The translations under genes were made by a program, and so were the position numbers. This document shows positions 32,223 through 43,192 of a stretch of DNA of 64,000 nucleotides, piece by piece; position 1 is the stretch's first letter; the number at the start of each line of letters is the position of its first letter. The notes under the pieces were generated by a model, which was not told the origin of the DNA, searched no databases, and saw only the letters and a program-made list of their open reading frames with translations. Source of the DNA: Gongronella butleri (Eukaryota > Mucoromycota > Mucoromycetes > Mucorales > Cunninghamellaceae); NCBI GenBank assembly GCA_025201375.1, contig JAIWZP010000058.1, positions 1 to 64,000 of the forward strand. The letters are read 5' to 3'.

Positions 32223-32707
32223 ACACAACCTCATGCCATGATACAATGATTTTTTGTAACTTTTTTTTCCCCTTTTTTCGATCCATTTGCACGCGTCTTG
32301 TGCTTTTATTTTTCTTTTTCTCATACACATGTTGCTACCCCCTCCCCTGTTTCCTCCCCTTCCCCTTCCCTGCCCTCGTCCCCCCTGTTTCCCCCTTCTT
32401 CCCTTTTGACGCGCAATGACTGCGCCTTTTGCCACTCCTCACCCCTCTTTTTTTTTCTTTTTCCCTGGACAACCTTTTACGAACATTAATAAAAGAAAAA
32501 AACGCGTAAAAAACTATTTTTTTATTACAGGCTTTCATGGGGAAGGGGAAAACAGATTGGAGGAGAACAGGTGGGGGGAGGGAAAAGAAAAAAAAGAAAA
32601 AAAGAATGAAAAAAGGTGGGGAGAGGAGGAGAAAGAGACCGGGGAAAACGTATATTGGGTAAAACAGAAAAACAGGGGAGGGGGGATTTGAATAAAATTC
32701 GATAAAA
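32223..32707. other. Convergent 3' intergenic spacer
   Basis: C/T-rich then G/A-rich low-complexity sequence between the stop codons of transportin (+) and Cdc20 (-). Nothing coding is supported. Confidence 0.5.
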
Positions 32708-34349
32708 CTAGCGCAGACTCGTTGTACGGCGCAGATTGGCGGTCTTTGCGTGTTGTGCGGGGGATTGGAGGATGGGTCGTGAGCCATCGTGCTCAAAGAC
32801 GCGCCAGAATTTCAGGTTTTCGTCCGAGGATGTGGTGGCGATGATCTGGCCGTCGGGACTGAGAGCTGAATGCAGGATGCGTTCTTCATGCGCGTTAAAG
32901 TCAGCATGTTTGTCAAGGTCTGGATAGGTCCAGACGGCAATTTGGTTCTTTGGGTAGCCGTGTGTCGAGACCAACTCCTTGTAATGCTTTGACCAGTGCA
33001 ACGACGTGACTTGCGCGTCGGCAAAGATGCTATTGACGCGGCCGCCCGTGGTTGTATTCCAGAAATGGATATGCTTGTCCTCTCTGCCACCACCAGACGC
33101 GAGCAGATGCGTGTTCCAGGGGCACCAGGCCAACGCCTTGACGGCACCCGTGTGATTGCGACGCGTGAATCGCGGCGTCGTCGATCGCACGTCCCAAATA
33201 TTCACCGTATTGTCGTTGCCGCCGCTTGCAAGCATCTGCCCATCATCGCGCCATTTCAGACCACACACTTTTTCATGGTGCCCATGCAATTCGGCCGTCT
33301 TGTGCTTGGAAATGCGCACATCGTGGTGCCAGATGGTGCCGTCCTGCGCACCTGTCGACAACATGTGCAAATTCCACGATTGCGACCCGACATAGCACGT
33401 GCGGCCCGCCATTTTGCGCACCGGCTTGATCGCATTCGCGTCCCAGATTTGCACAAGGCCGCTTTCAATGCCAACGGCAAGATGCGCCCCATCTTGCGAC
33501 CACGACAGCGACGTCACCTTGTTCTCGCTTTCGAACGGCAATTGGTGCGCCTCGCCACAATCCGCGTTCCAAAGGTACACATTCTTGTCCAGCGCAATGG
33601 CCACCATGTTCTTCTTGGACCAATCGAGCACATTGAGGTAATAATCATTCACCATCCCCACCGCGTCCAGGATCTTTTCAGGCGAAGTCGCAATCTGTCG
33701 CTTTGGCTCCGCTCGCATCATCTCGCTTATGCTGCGTTGCCGTACAAGCCCGGCACGAGGCACACCGTTCATCACCCCATGCTGCTTGTTGCGATTCGCT
33801 TTCTTGTCCGCCGGTGCAGCGCTCTGGAACGACAAAATACGCGACGTCGTCGACAAACCAATGGCAGCCGCAACGTGCTCATTGTACACCTGCGCTTCGC
33901 GCCCAATTCTCGCATTGTCCATCTTGTTGGCAAGGTTGAATTGGCTCGATTTCATGTCCATGCTCGCGCGATCAGGAATGAAGCGATCGCCCTAAAAAAA
34001 ATGAAAGAAAAAAGAAAATGAATATTAATTTGTCTGATTTTTTCTTTTCTTTTTTTTTTCTTTTCGAAATAGCACGTACGACGCTGGCCTGGCGCTTGAG
34101 AGGTGGCCTGGCGGGCGAATCATTATCGAGCCAGTCCTTGAGCCCGGCATCGAGATACGAGCGCGATCGCACGCGCTTGAGTTGCGTGTGGATTTGCTGT
34201 TGCTTCATTTCCGGCTTGGCATTGGTCGTGGATGGCGGCTTGACTGGCTGTTTGCTTGCGCTCGTCGTCGGTTTGTGCGGATCCGGGGTCGAGGCACGCG
34301 TCGACGCTGTTGGCCGGACGCTGAACGACGACGACGACGCGCTCGACTG

Positions 34350-34404
<55 letters not shown>

Positions 34405-34613
34405 TCACTGCTGCTCTTGGTGGTCAGCGACTTGCTGGACGTCGGTGGGCGCTTGTTTTCCAGGTAGCTGTGCATACTCTGCTGTTGCATCACCTCTTTT
34501 GCGCGGCTTTGGCCGCTGGACGACTTTTTGTTCAAAATATCCGACAGCACGCTACTTTTGCGGGCTGATTCCGCGGCCCGGCTGCCACTGGCAGCTGCGG
34601 AAGAGGTCGACAT
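32708..34613 (-). CDS. Cdc20, APC/C activator (WD40)
   Basis: Two exons, 34613-34080 and 33991-32708, phase 0, 605 aa. The N-terminal region contains a 17-residue Ser run and a possible KEN-like ENKRPP segment. The C-box is created right at the splice junction: exon 2 starts GDRFIPDR. Then NLANKMDNA, and SPEKILDAVGMVNDYYLNVLDWSKKN, a block typical of Cdc20 (Cdh1 orthologues have a different DAP.L.DD.YLNL.DWS context). Seven WD40 blades follow (for example NKVTSLSWSQDGAHLAVG, GRTCYVGSQSWN, LASGGNDNTVNIWDVR, LASGGGREDKHIHFWN). The protein ends TTSLR, so the usual IR tail of APC/C activators is LR here. It activates the anaphase-promoting complex and is the spindle checkpoint target. Confidence 0.93.
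34351..34401. repeat. (CTG)17 microsatellite inside Cdc20 exon 1
   Basis: Perfect CTG/CAG run of about 17 units, read as AGC (Ser) codons on the minus strand. Likely length-variable between strains. Confidence 0.9.
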
Positions 34614-35244
34614 AAAGGGCCACGGTTTAGAAAAACGAAAGAGTGAGAAGAAAAGGCAAGAAAAAGAGTGCACAAAGAAAGAAAAGGAAAAAAAAGGGGG
34701 GAGAGGAGAGAGACAACAAGAAAGTGGAAAAAAGAGCAGCCTGCTGTTGCCTGTCCCTCTCTCCTTGCTCTTTTTTTTATTTTTTTCAAATGCCGGCGTG
34801 ACGATTTCACGCTTTCCATACCCCGCTTGCAGCCCGCTTGCTGGCCGCACGACGCGCGACGATAAAAAAAAAAATTTTTTTTTTATTTCGCCAGGTCCCA
34901 TCCTCAAGGTCATCTTTTTTTTTTTTTTTTTTGTCGCGTGTCGAGTGCTGCACCGTTCATTGTCCATACCAGGCATTTTGTTTATGGCGCCCTTTTTTCT
35001 TAAAAAAAAAAAAAGGGTGTGTGCGATCCAACGTGATCACAATATATAAAAAAAGGGGCAGCATAGCATCAAAACGGGTCGTAGCACAATCTATTGTGCC
35101 ACATGACTCGCCTTGCAAATTGAGCTCAAGCCCCACGGTCTGCCTGGCAACCATTTCATTGTTCTCCTTTCTTTTTGAGCCCTTTTTTTTTTTTTTGAAA
35201 ATCCAATCTATGTTCTTTATTTTGCACTCCAAAAACGTTGCCGC
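34614..35244. other. Intergenic spacer, low complexity
   Basis: Upstream region of Cdc20 and downstream region of the EEF1AKMT4-like gene. Rich in A and T homopolymers; no coding feature supported. A TATATAAAA-like word near 35,042 is on the plus strand, where there is no gene. Confidence 0.5.
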
Positions 35245-36249
35245 CTAGACCGCGCGCTCCTTAATCATCGAGTAGAAAAAGTAATGGAACGCGTCGCCCA
35301 TTGTGGTGGTCTTGATCTCCCAGCAATCGCGCGCCAGACGTGGTTTCCGGAAATGCGGCTGGCCAAACGTGATGTACAGGAACACACCGCCCACCTTGAG
35401 CACGCGTTCCACCTCGTCCACTTCCTTCTTCACCTCCTCGATCAATTCCTCGGAAGGATCCCACACGTCGCCTTGGTCACTATAGACAAATATTAAAAAG
35501 AGTCAAAATGGGCATTTTATGGCGCGTCCGAGGGGTGGGGCACTTTACCACATCAAAGCATCCATGGTGCCTGCGCATAAAAAAAAAGCGTGAGCTTCTA
35601 TGGACCAATTACTGCCCACATTCACCCCCTTACCCTTGTCAATCACCACGTCAAATGACTCTTTTTCAAACGTCAGCGCACGGATGTCCATCTCCAGCCC
35701 TATGAAATCATAAAAAAAAAATTGAGCCTCCTTGCTGCGCAAGCCCCTCCCCCGCTGGGTAACTTACACTGCATCTCGGGCATGTGCGCGCACCGCTGCT
35801 TCATGTTTTCCACGACGGTGGGCGAATAATCAATGTTTGTGATGTGTTTGTACCCGTCATTGTACATGTCCTCGCCAAGAGCTACAAAGAGAGATACGCG
35901 GGGAGTGTTAATGCGCTCGCTTTTCTGCCATCCATGCCTGATTTTGCCCGTTTACTCGAATTGCCGCATCCCAAAATCAAAATGGATGCATCTTTGTTCT
36001 TGATGTGCTCATTCAACAGAGGCTTTAGATCATCGTACGTCTTGAACCAGTCAAAGGTCGTGCTGACATCTTCCCTGTCAGCGAAAACGAGAAAAAAACA
36101 GGCAAGAAAAAAGTTAAAAACGGATCGATCCAAGCCATGAAGAACCACAACGCCGATCCTTACTGCTGGTATCGTTCCTCCCAATACTCTTGTGTCTTGT
36201 AGGCCGTAGGATCGTCGGGAACGACGTTCAAAGAGGTCGAAGCAGGCAT
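35245..36249 (-). CDS. EEF1AKMT4/METTL13-type protein lysine methyltransferase
   Basis: Six exons: 36249-36164, 36074-35956, 35881-35768, 35699-35634, 35570-35549, 35479-35245. The protein begins MPASTSLNVVPDD and has YKTQEYWEERYQQ, the seven-beta-strand SAM site ILILGCGNSTLGEDMY (motif I, rebuilt across an intron), NIDYSPTVVENM (motif post I), the block from FDVVIDKGTMDALMC (motif post II, rebuilt over two introns), and VGGVFLYITFGQPHFRK. These are hallmarks of the EEF1AKMT4/METTL13 group, whose members methylate lysines of eEF1A. About 213 aa, matching single-domain EEF1AKMT4. Substrate in this organism is inferred. Confidence 0.88.
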
Positions 36250-36569
36250 TTTTGAGCAATGTGAATGGGGAAAAAAAAAGAAAAAAACCAAGAAAAAAGG
36301 CGGAGTTTCCATGCCAGCTTTTGAGACTCATGCATGCACTGAAGCAGTTATCGATGCAAGCCGAGCGCGCCACCTAGAGAAGATCATGCACTCTTTTTTT
36401 TTTATCTTTTGCATTTTGTGCCTCTTTTTCTAGACAATCCTCTCAAACATCGATCCAATACTGTAGAAATGTAGACGACAGACGCATCATGACCCTCCTG
36501 TCACGGCTGTCAGCCTTTCTCTAGCTGTTTGAAAGCAACCAGCCCGTGACGCCGTGAGCGTGCCCGAGA
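36250..36569. promoter_or_regulatory. Upstream region of the EEF1AKMT4-like gene
   Basis: A-rich leader immediately upstream of the ATG followed by unremarkable sequence; no distinct element recognised. Repeat family A copy 2 begins beyond about 36,570. Confidence 0.35.
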
Positions 36570-37030
36570 AAATGCACAAAAGCACAATTTTCATCCGTTT
36601 TGGATTTTGCACACAAAATAAAGCGTTGATCTGTCACGTTTCGATCTCAATGGAAAGAAAGTGACGCGTGCTATTACTTCAAACTTTCAAAAGCCTGGAG
36701 CTTCGCGCTACACTTGATAAAATCTTACACATTTACCTTTTTAAAATCAAAGAGCTTGTTTTTCAGACTTTGCCGGCCTGCTGTGCCTCCAGAAATTTTT
36801 TTACAGCCTATTTGCCCGCCGATGAAAGATGCGTCAGAGCAACAGCTACAGCCTGTGCGCAGGATGCGTGCGCCTGATTTTTTTGGGACTCAAAATGCCA
36901 AAAATCTCAGATTTGTACTATTTTGCATTCATCTCGCTACCTGCATGGTCGACCCCGCTCAAAACTACAGTACCTGCATCGTGTTTAACGCAAAATTTGC
37001 AACAAAAAAGCTTAAACCCCCAAGGTGCTA
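36570..37030 (+). repeat. Dispersed repeat family A, copy 2 (5' part only)
   Basis: Carries the same ordered words as copies 1 and 3 (ttcagactttgccggcctgctg, tgtgcctccagaa, tttgcccgcc.atgaaa, gatttgtactattttgcattcatctcg, gcaaaatttgcaacaaaaaagctt) but stops before the caggggtcac segment and grades into a gtacagtacag run next to the transporter gene's 3' end. Confidence 0.7.
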
Positions 37031-37168
37031 TACGTACAGTACAGTACGAAATAATCATAGAAAATAGGATAAAAGATGGACACAACACAAAATTTTAGTA
37101 ATAAGAATTCTATGTACAATGGATAGACGCCGGGGCTCGCTCGGCAGCACGACGGATGAGGGGGGGAT

Positions 37169-39199
37169 CTAATGTTGTGTTGTGTGTTCCGCGGAGGATT
37201 CGCCGTTTTTTGATCGCATTGTCAATCGTTCATGGCTGTCGGGCGAGTCCGGCGAGTCCGGCGCCATAGAATAGCTGCCGTCGACAAGCAGCATGGGCGT
37301 GGACTCTGCAGTGAGAGAAAAGAGATGCGGCAGCTTGCGCCCTTGGCTGCGGTCGTCGTGGTAATGGTCACTTTGGTTCTCGACATCAAACAGCGTGTCC
37401 ATGTCGTCGTCGCCAACGCTGTTGCTGGTGCCGGTGGTGACACCGCGCGTATCGTGCGCCGAGTCATTGTCGCGGAGAGGCAGCTTGCCATTGGCGTCGT
37501 CGTCGTCATCGTCGTCGTCGCCCCTAAGAGTCTCGTGCGCGTGATAATCGTCGAGATGGAGTGATTGCCGCTGCTCGTCCTCCAGCGCGCGCCGCGTACG
37601 CTTGGATGCCGTGCGAATCTTGAACCAATTGTACAAGCCGATGCCAAACAGGGTGACGCACAAGCCCACAATGTTGATCACCGTCAATTGGTCGCCAAAT
37701 ACCAATGTGGAAATGAAAATCGTCGCAACCTCCTTGAAGATCCCGCACACGCTAAGCGTCACGACCGACGTGCGCTTGATCAGGAAGAATTCAGACATGA
37801 TCATGCAGAATGCCAAGGCACCGCCAAACAGCACAATGCCAATCTTGAAAAAAGGAACAAAACCAATCGCGTCAGGTTCAATGCGCACTCTTTTTTTTTT
37901 TGCAGTCTTACCGTGTGCAATCCCTCAGAAAATGTGACGAAAAAGACACTGCGAAAGATGGTGACATAGCCCTCGACGATGGCAGACACAATGATGAGAA
38001 TGACCGCTTGAGCGGGGGCCAAGAAAAAGATGGATGCAAATGGATTGGTGAGGCCCATGTCCTCTTTGCGAAGCAGCACCTCTGTCAGCGCCCACCGGAG
38101 ACCACCAAAGGCAGACGCAGCCATCACTTGCAAGAATCTATGGCGAAATGGGTGAATATTGTAACATTTTTTCATGGCGCGTCGCAATCGCGTCTCAATT
38201 TGCGTGTCGCGCGCGCGGCATCGCTTGTCACGTTTGCGTATTTCCTTACCCTGTCCACACAAATTCAGTTTCATCCGAGACCATCAAGACGACGCCGGAT
38301 GTAATGATCACAATGATGGTAATCAGGCGCAAGCTGGGCCTTTCTAGCCTGAATGCAAACGCAAACAAGAGAACAAAGGCCAGTGTCGACGACTTGCACA
38401 TGGCTACGCGTTGATAAAGGCGAAATTGTGAGCGTGAGGCCTCGGAGGGGGGAGGTTCCAGAGAAAGAGGGAGGCGCAACTTACTATAAAAGGATAGCGT
38501 GATGGTCTTGAGCGAGAGGTTTGACAAGCCAATGTCCAAGCTGGTGGCCAATGCGCAAGGAAAGACTTTCAAACTAGGCAATAGACGCGTGAGCAAAAGC
38601 AAAAACAGCGCAATGACGTGACATTTACATGTAATTCCTTGCGGTGGGTCGTGATTTTGGCCGCAGGGTGGGAACAAAGAACAAAAAGGCGCCCGAGAAG
38701 CAGAATTGCACAATCATGTGCACGCTGGTGACAAAGAGAGGGTATTGAAAATTGTAATGGTCGGCCGAAAACATCCATTTGTTGTATATAGACAAAAAAG
38801 TCGCAAACTACGCCGTGGCGAAATAAAAAGTAGGTGAGAAACGCGCGTTTGGGAAATGCAGCTCAGCGGCTGCCTTGGCGAGCGGCCCAGATAAGCGCCA
38901 AAATCGTACCAAATACCTAAGAAGACGAGAAAAGAGAGATGAAAATGGGCCAATTGACGCGAACAATTGGATGAGTGGCGATCTTACCAGGTCAAAATCC
39001 ACACCAGGTTGATACAGCCAGACTTTAGCAGCGCTTGGCGGCTTTGGTGCCGAATGAACTTGTGCTGGTCAGCGTCCATGGGCAGTAATTGGTCACGGTC
39101 GGTGTTGGCCGGGTCATCGTAGGCTGGCGAGTCTTCCAGTGAGTCCAAAGCGATGGGCTCCGGCTCGTGCTGCTGTTTAGAAGGTGAATGAAGGCCCAT
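37169..39199 (-). CDS. SLC35C2-like triose-phosphate/nucleotide-sugar transporter family protein
   Basis: Seven exons: 39199-38988, a 7-nt microexon 38916-38910, 38807-38629, 38573-38485, 38403-38250, 38137-37912, 37843-37169; 513 aa. TPT/EamA-type transporter of Golgi/ER membranes. Segments in order: INLVWILTWYLFATFLSIYNKWMFS (restored only if the microexon is used), HYNFQYPLFVTSVHMIVQF, ALATSLDIGLSNLSL, the MCKSS motif at the start of exon 5, SGVVLMVSDETEF, GGLRWALTEVLLRKE and TSVVTLSVCGIFKEVATI. These match SLC35C2 and its fungal relatives. The hydrophilic C-terminal tail (about 130 aa) is acidic with an Asp run and Ser/Pro repeats. Substrate not predictable. Confidence 0.87.
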
Positions 39200-39494
39200 G
39201 AGGAGCTTACAGACTCTTTTTTAGATATTATATTTTTTTTTTTTGCAGCGAGCAAACGGCAAAAGAGTCAAACGGGACAAAATTGAAGAAAGACCAGCAA
39301 TTCTTTGGGCCGATGATTTTGCCCCGCACTCTCTTTTTTTTTTTTTTTTTGCGCTGTGGCGATTTAAACTCCGAGCGGCGGTCTTTTTTTTTTTGGACGG
39401 TGCCTTTTCGCCATCGCATGTAGGCCTCTTTTTGTCTTTCTCTCACTTTTATTTTTTTTTTTGTCTTTTTTGTTCGCATTCGACTGCCTAATCT
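39200..39494. promoter_or_regulatory. Divergent promoter region (SLC35C2-like / Nup84)
   Basis: 295 bp between the two start codons, with T-tracts; no TATA box recognised. Confidence 0.45.
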
Positions 39495-42282
39495 ATGACT
39501 CTTATGGTAGGATCCCCGGCCATGATGATTTCCTTTGTTTTATTTACTCAAAATCACCTGCTGCTTCGTTTTATTTAGTCAATTTTGCCGTCGTCGTCTC
39601 AGCACAGCCAGGATTTGGACCGAGCCGTTGGCAACTTGGTTGATCGCGCTTGTCTCTTGCCGAGCAAGGTGGCGCAACTCGTCGACGAGAGGTAAAAAAC
39701 ACAACCTTTTGTGTGCCCATCGCTTCCAATTCTTATTTATTTTTACTGGGCAGGCTGACGTCATGCAAATGCGAGCAAGAAGCCGCGTTTCTGCGTGAGG
39801 AGGTGCGAACGTGGCAACTGTTGGCCATTCAGTCAAGGTAAAAAGTGAAAAAGAAAAAGGGAAAAAACGCGCGACTCACGCGCTCAATGGTGATGAAATC
39901 AGGTGCAAGGCGTCCGGAAGCCCATGTTATCAGGTAAGCAGCGATATGAACAAGAGCATTGACGCGTCAGGAATGCTGATCGTGTTTTTTTTTTGCAGCA
40001 ATGGCTCGAATGGCTGCTGCCCAGGAAGACCATTGACGTTGGCACGCCGACGCGGCCAAAACGAAAGCGCATGGCAACATCCAGTGAGATGCGACGCGAG
40101 ATGAGCTACCAATTCGACATGGATTCGGACGAGGAAGACGCGCACGACCATCTAAAGGACGTTCTCAGATACATTGACCAGCACCACCGCAAGATTTTCT
40201 TCATGATGCGCCAACACCATTGGGATGATCTCATCACTTATACGCGTCAGACGGAGCAGCCGTCGCGCGCACTCCTTTTCGAAGCCTATGCACGACAGAC
40301 ACAACGCATCGCAGGTATAACTTTGATATCCACGCATTAGCGGCGCGCCCAATGCTCATTTGTCGCGTTGCTCATGCTCTTTTTTCTTTTTCCCCTTATT
40401 ATCATTAGATGAGGACGTCCCCGTAGATGATGACGTGCGTGACACATGGACGATGGCGTGCAAGCGTCTAGTGGAGGAGGTATTTTAGAGACAACAACCC
40501 CCCATGAAAACGCGCGTTTGTTTGCTAATACGCGCTTTTTTATTGTATTAGCACCGATCGAGCGAATTTGCCACGGCCGTCTATGGCCTCATGCTAGGAG
40601 ACTTGACATTGGTAGGCTAGTGTGGTCAATTCCATCCATGGCTGCGTTCCAAAACGTAAGACTCATCTGATTTCTCGTATTATTTTACAGGTGCTCCCTG
40701 TTTGCAATTCATGGGAAAGCGTCATGTGGGCATTTTATCACACCCAGATGCATAATGGCTTGACGGACACGACGCTGGACGAGTGCCTTGCTGTTGCCGA
40801 CAGCAGGGATAAGGACGGGGACGCGACACGGCGATTTTTCCACCGGATTCAAACGTGGATCATGGATGACCATCTTGATCGTCTCCTGGCCGGGCCAGCG
40901 TCTATCCATGACGACCAATGGCACGACATTTTCACGCTGCACGCGGCACGGCGATTCATGGCGCTGATCGTCTTGTATGTCCGCCACCAATCGGGCAAAG
41001 ATACCAGCAAACAAGTCGATCATGGCGATGTGTGGATCGCCGACTATGCCGTGGCATTCCAGCAACCAGCGTCCTTCCAGGTACGATTTTCAAATCGCAA
41101 AAAAATAAGAAAAAAGCAGAATTGTGCTAAATTCTTTTTTTTTTTTTTACCGCGCTCCCTAGCCCACCTTGCTTGCCATTTACGCATCACACATGCACCA
41201 CGACAAACAAATCGATGTCTATGCCCAATTTTTACACGGTGAGATCCATTTTCACCTACCATGACTATGTCTCATCGTCATTTTTTTTTTCATTTTTGCG
41301 GTAGATTTTGACGGTGATGCCGACGAGATTGAATTGTTGGTTGAGCTTGGCTATAGAAACAGGCTAGACATGAGTGCCATTCTTCGTCAGGTGTTTTACA
41401 AGTCCATTCAGGTATGTCAAATGTGTTCAATGCCACAGAGAGAGCAAGATTCGCTAATTTTTTTTTTTTTTTTTGCTTTTTGATGCAAAACAGGACACTG
41501 ATGAGGATGCTGCCATGGATGAAAAGGACGAGGACCATGCAATGACCGGCGGCGACGGCGACACGACGCGTGGTCATGGCGCCGACGGAGAAATGATCGA
41601 AGAAAATGAATCTTTTGCGCGTGTTTCACGGTTCCAAAACGCTCTGCCGTGGTTACTCAGGTCGAACGAACTGTTTGGTGAGGTTTTTGTGGCAAGCAAC
41701 ACGTTGATTCGCGAGCTGCTTCTGCAAGGCCAATTGGACGCGGTGAATCGCGTGTTGCAAATGCTGCCTGCCCACGACGACACGCAGGCGCCTTTGGAAG
41801 GCATGGACGAGCACATTGGCTATGTGCGCCTCATGCAATGCCATCAGCTCTATACCCGTTGGAACACGCTCCGCAAGCAAGAACCAACACCCAAGGACAA
41901 CCACGATCTCGCCGGTTACAAGCAGCTTGCCAAATGGACGACGGACATGATGACGGTCACCGACGAGACCGAGAGTGCGCTCCTCGACTTTTTGCGCACG
42001 CCGTGGCTACCTGCCGACACGCTTCCCACCACCACATCCACTGACGACACCGCCAACCAGAGAAATGCCGTGCGCGTCATGTATCGGCCCACCATGTTTA
42101 CCAATTTGCTGCGTGTTTATCGCAAGACAAAGCACATCACCAGCGCCAACGTCCGCGAAAAGAAGCCAATGCTTTTTGACCTGCTCGCAAGCACAAAATA
42201 CGACCTGTACCAAGATGTCTTGGCCGCTAGCAGCCTGAGATCTTGCTTGGTTTCCCTTTGCAGCGACAAGATAGATGGTTGA
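39495..42282 (+). CDS. Nucleoporin Nup84/Nup107
   Basis: Scaffold subunit of the Y-shaped Nup84/Nup107-160 complex of the nuclear pore. Eleven exons: 39495-39506, 39579-39691, 39754-39837, 39903-39933, 39999-40314, 40409-40479, 40552-40611, 40691-41080, 41163-41238, 41305-41411, 41494-42282; 682 aa, close to yeast Nup84. All-helical sequence; recognisable stretches are EFATAVYGLMLGDLTLVLPVCNSWESVMWAFYH and its continuation, the RFMALIVLY helix, PTLLAIYASHM..DKQIDVYAQFL, then the C-terminal domain with ELGYRNRLDMSAILRQVF and LLLQGQLDAVNRVLQMLP. The first exon is only 12 nt (four codons) and is the least certain part. Confidence 0.87.
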
Positions 42283-43192
42283 AATAAAGAAAAGAACAAA
42301 TTTCAGCGGGCACAGTCGGCATACTTGTGACTCGCGTCACCGTGCATGGAATAAAAGGAGGCCTCGAAAAAAAAATCGTCATTTCGTCAGTTCGTGATGC
42401 AGGGGAAGCCATTGTCGCGTGCTTTGCTGCTTTGCAGCTGCAGAATCTTCCAAAACGACGCGAAAAAAAAAAAAAAAAAAAAAGGTTGCGGACGCCCCAT
42501 CGGAGTCCGCCAAATCTCAATTGACAAAATAAGCTCAGGGTGTGGCACGTCAGCGTGCACCATTGCTATTTTTTGTTTGCGGAATCGTGGCACGGCTCTT
42601 TTTTTCGCTGGAAGCATCCTGTCGCTTAGCCAATGACGTCAAACAAAGCTGTCAGGCGCGTCTTCGGCAGGCGGCAACTTGACGTCAATCAAAAAAAAAA
42701 AAAAAAAAAAACCGCTTGCTTTTTGACAAACAATAATCCTTTGGCACCATTGTCATGTCCAAATGACCAGTGTCCAGCCTCTTTGTCATGGAAATTGGCA
42801 ATAAAGGTCGAAATAATAATGGCCTGTAGCACCAGGGCCCTCAATTGGGATGGTTTTTTTTTGGTCCTTTTTTTTTAGGTTGCCGAACGGGATGCGCCAA
42901 GGACAAAGGGCTGCTATGCCTCGTTTGGGAGTATTTTTAGCTTTCCAAAGAAGATCAGCCATTCAAAAGCCGGAGAAAAAATTGAAAAAAGTGATCAGAG
43001 GTCGGCTTCCAAAGAATGTGCCATTCTTGGCAAATGGCCAAGCGATCGCATGAGGTAACCCGGGAATTGACTTTTTTTTTTTTTGTTTATGTTCGTTGAC
43101 GATTTTGGACGCAAAAGACACCTTTTTCTTTCCATTGTTATTTTTCATCCTTTTTTATTTTATCTTGCATTATTGACAAAGCATCGCAGCCC
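42283..43192. promoter_or_regulatory. Upstream region of the CAX antiporter gene with two CRE-like palindromes
   Basis: 910 bp without a coding signal. Two perfect TGACGTCA palindromes (42,634-42,641 and 42,680-42,687, 46 bp apart) lie about 510-560 bp before the ATG. TGACGTCA is the binding site of CREB/ATF-type bZIP factors; its role here is inferred. Two long A runs flank the sites. Confidence 0.45.

Noticed and set aside
37232..37564. Plus-strand ORF opposite the transporter's C-terminal tail
   Set aside because: Antisense shadow of the acidic Asp-rich tail; no start context or domain.
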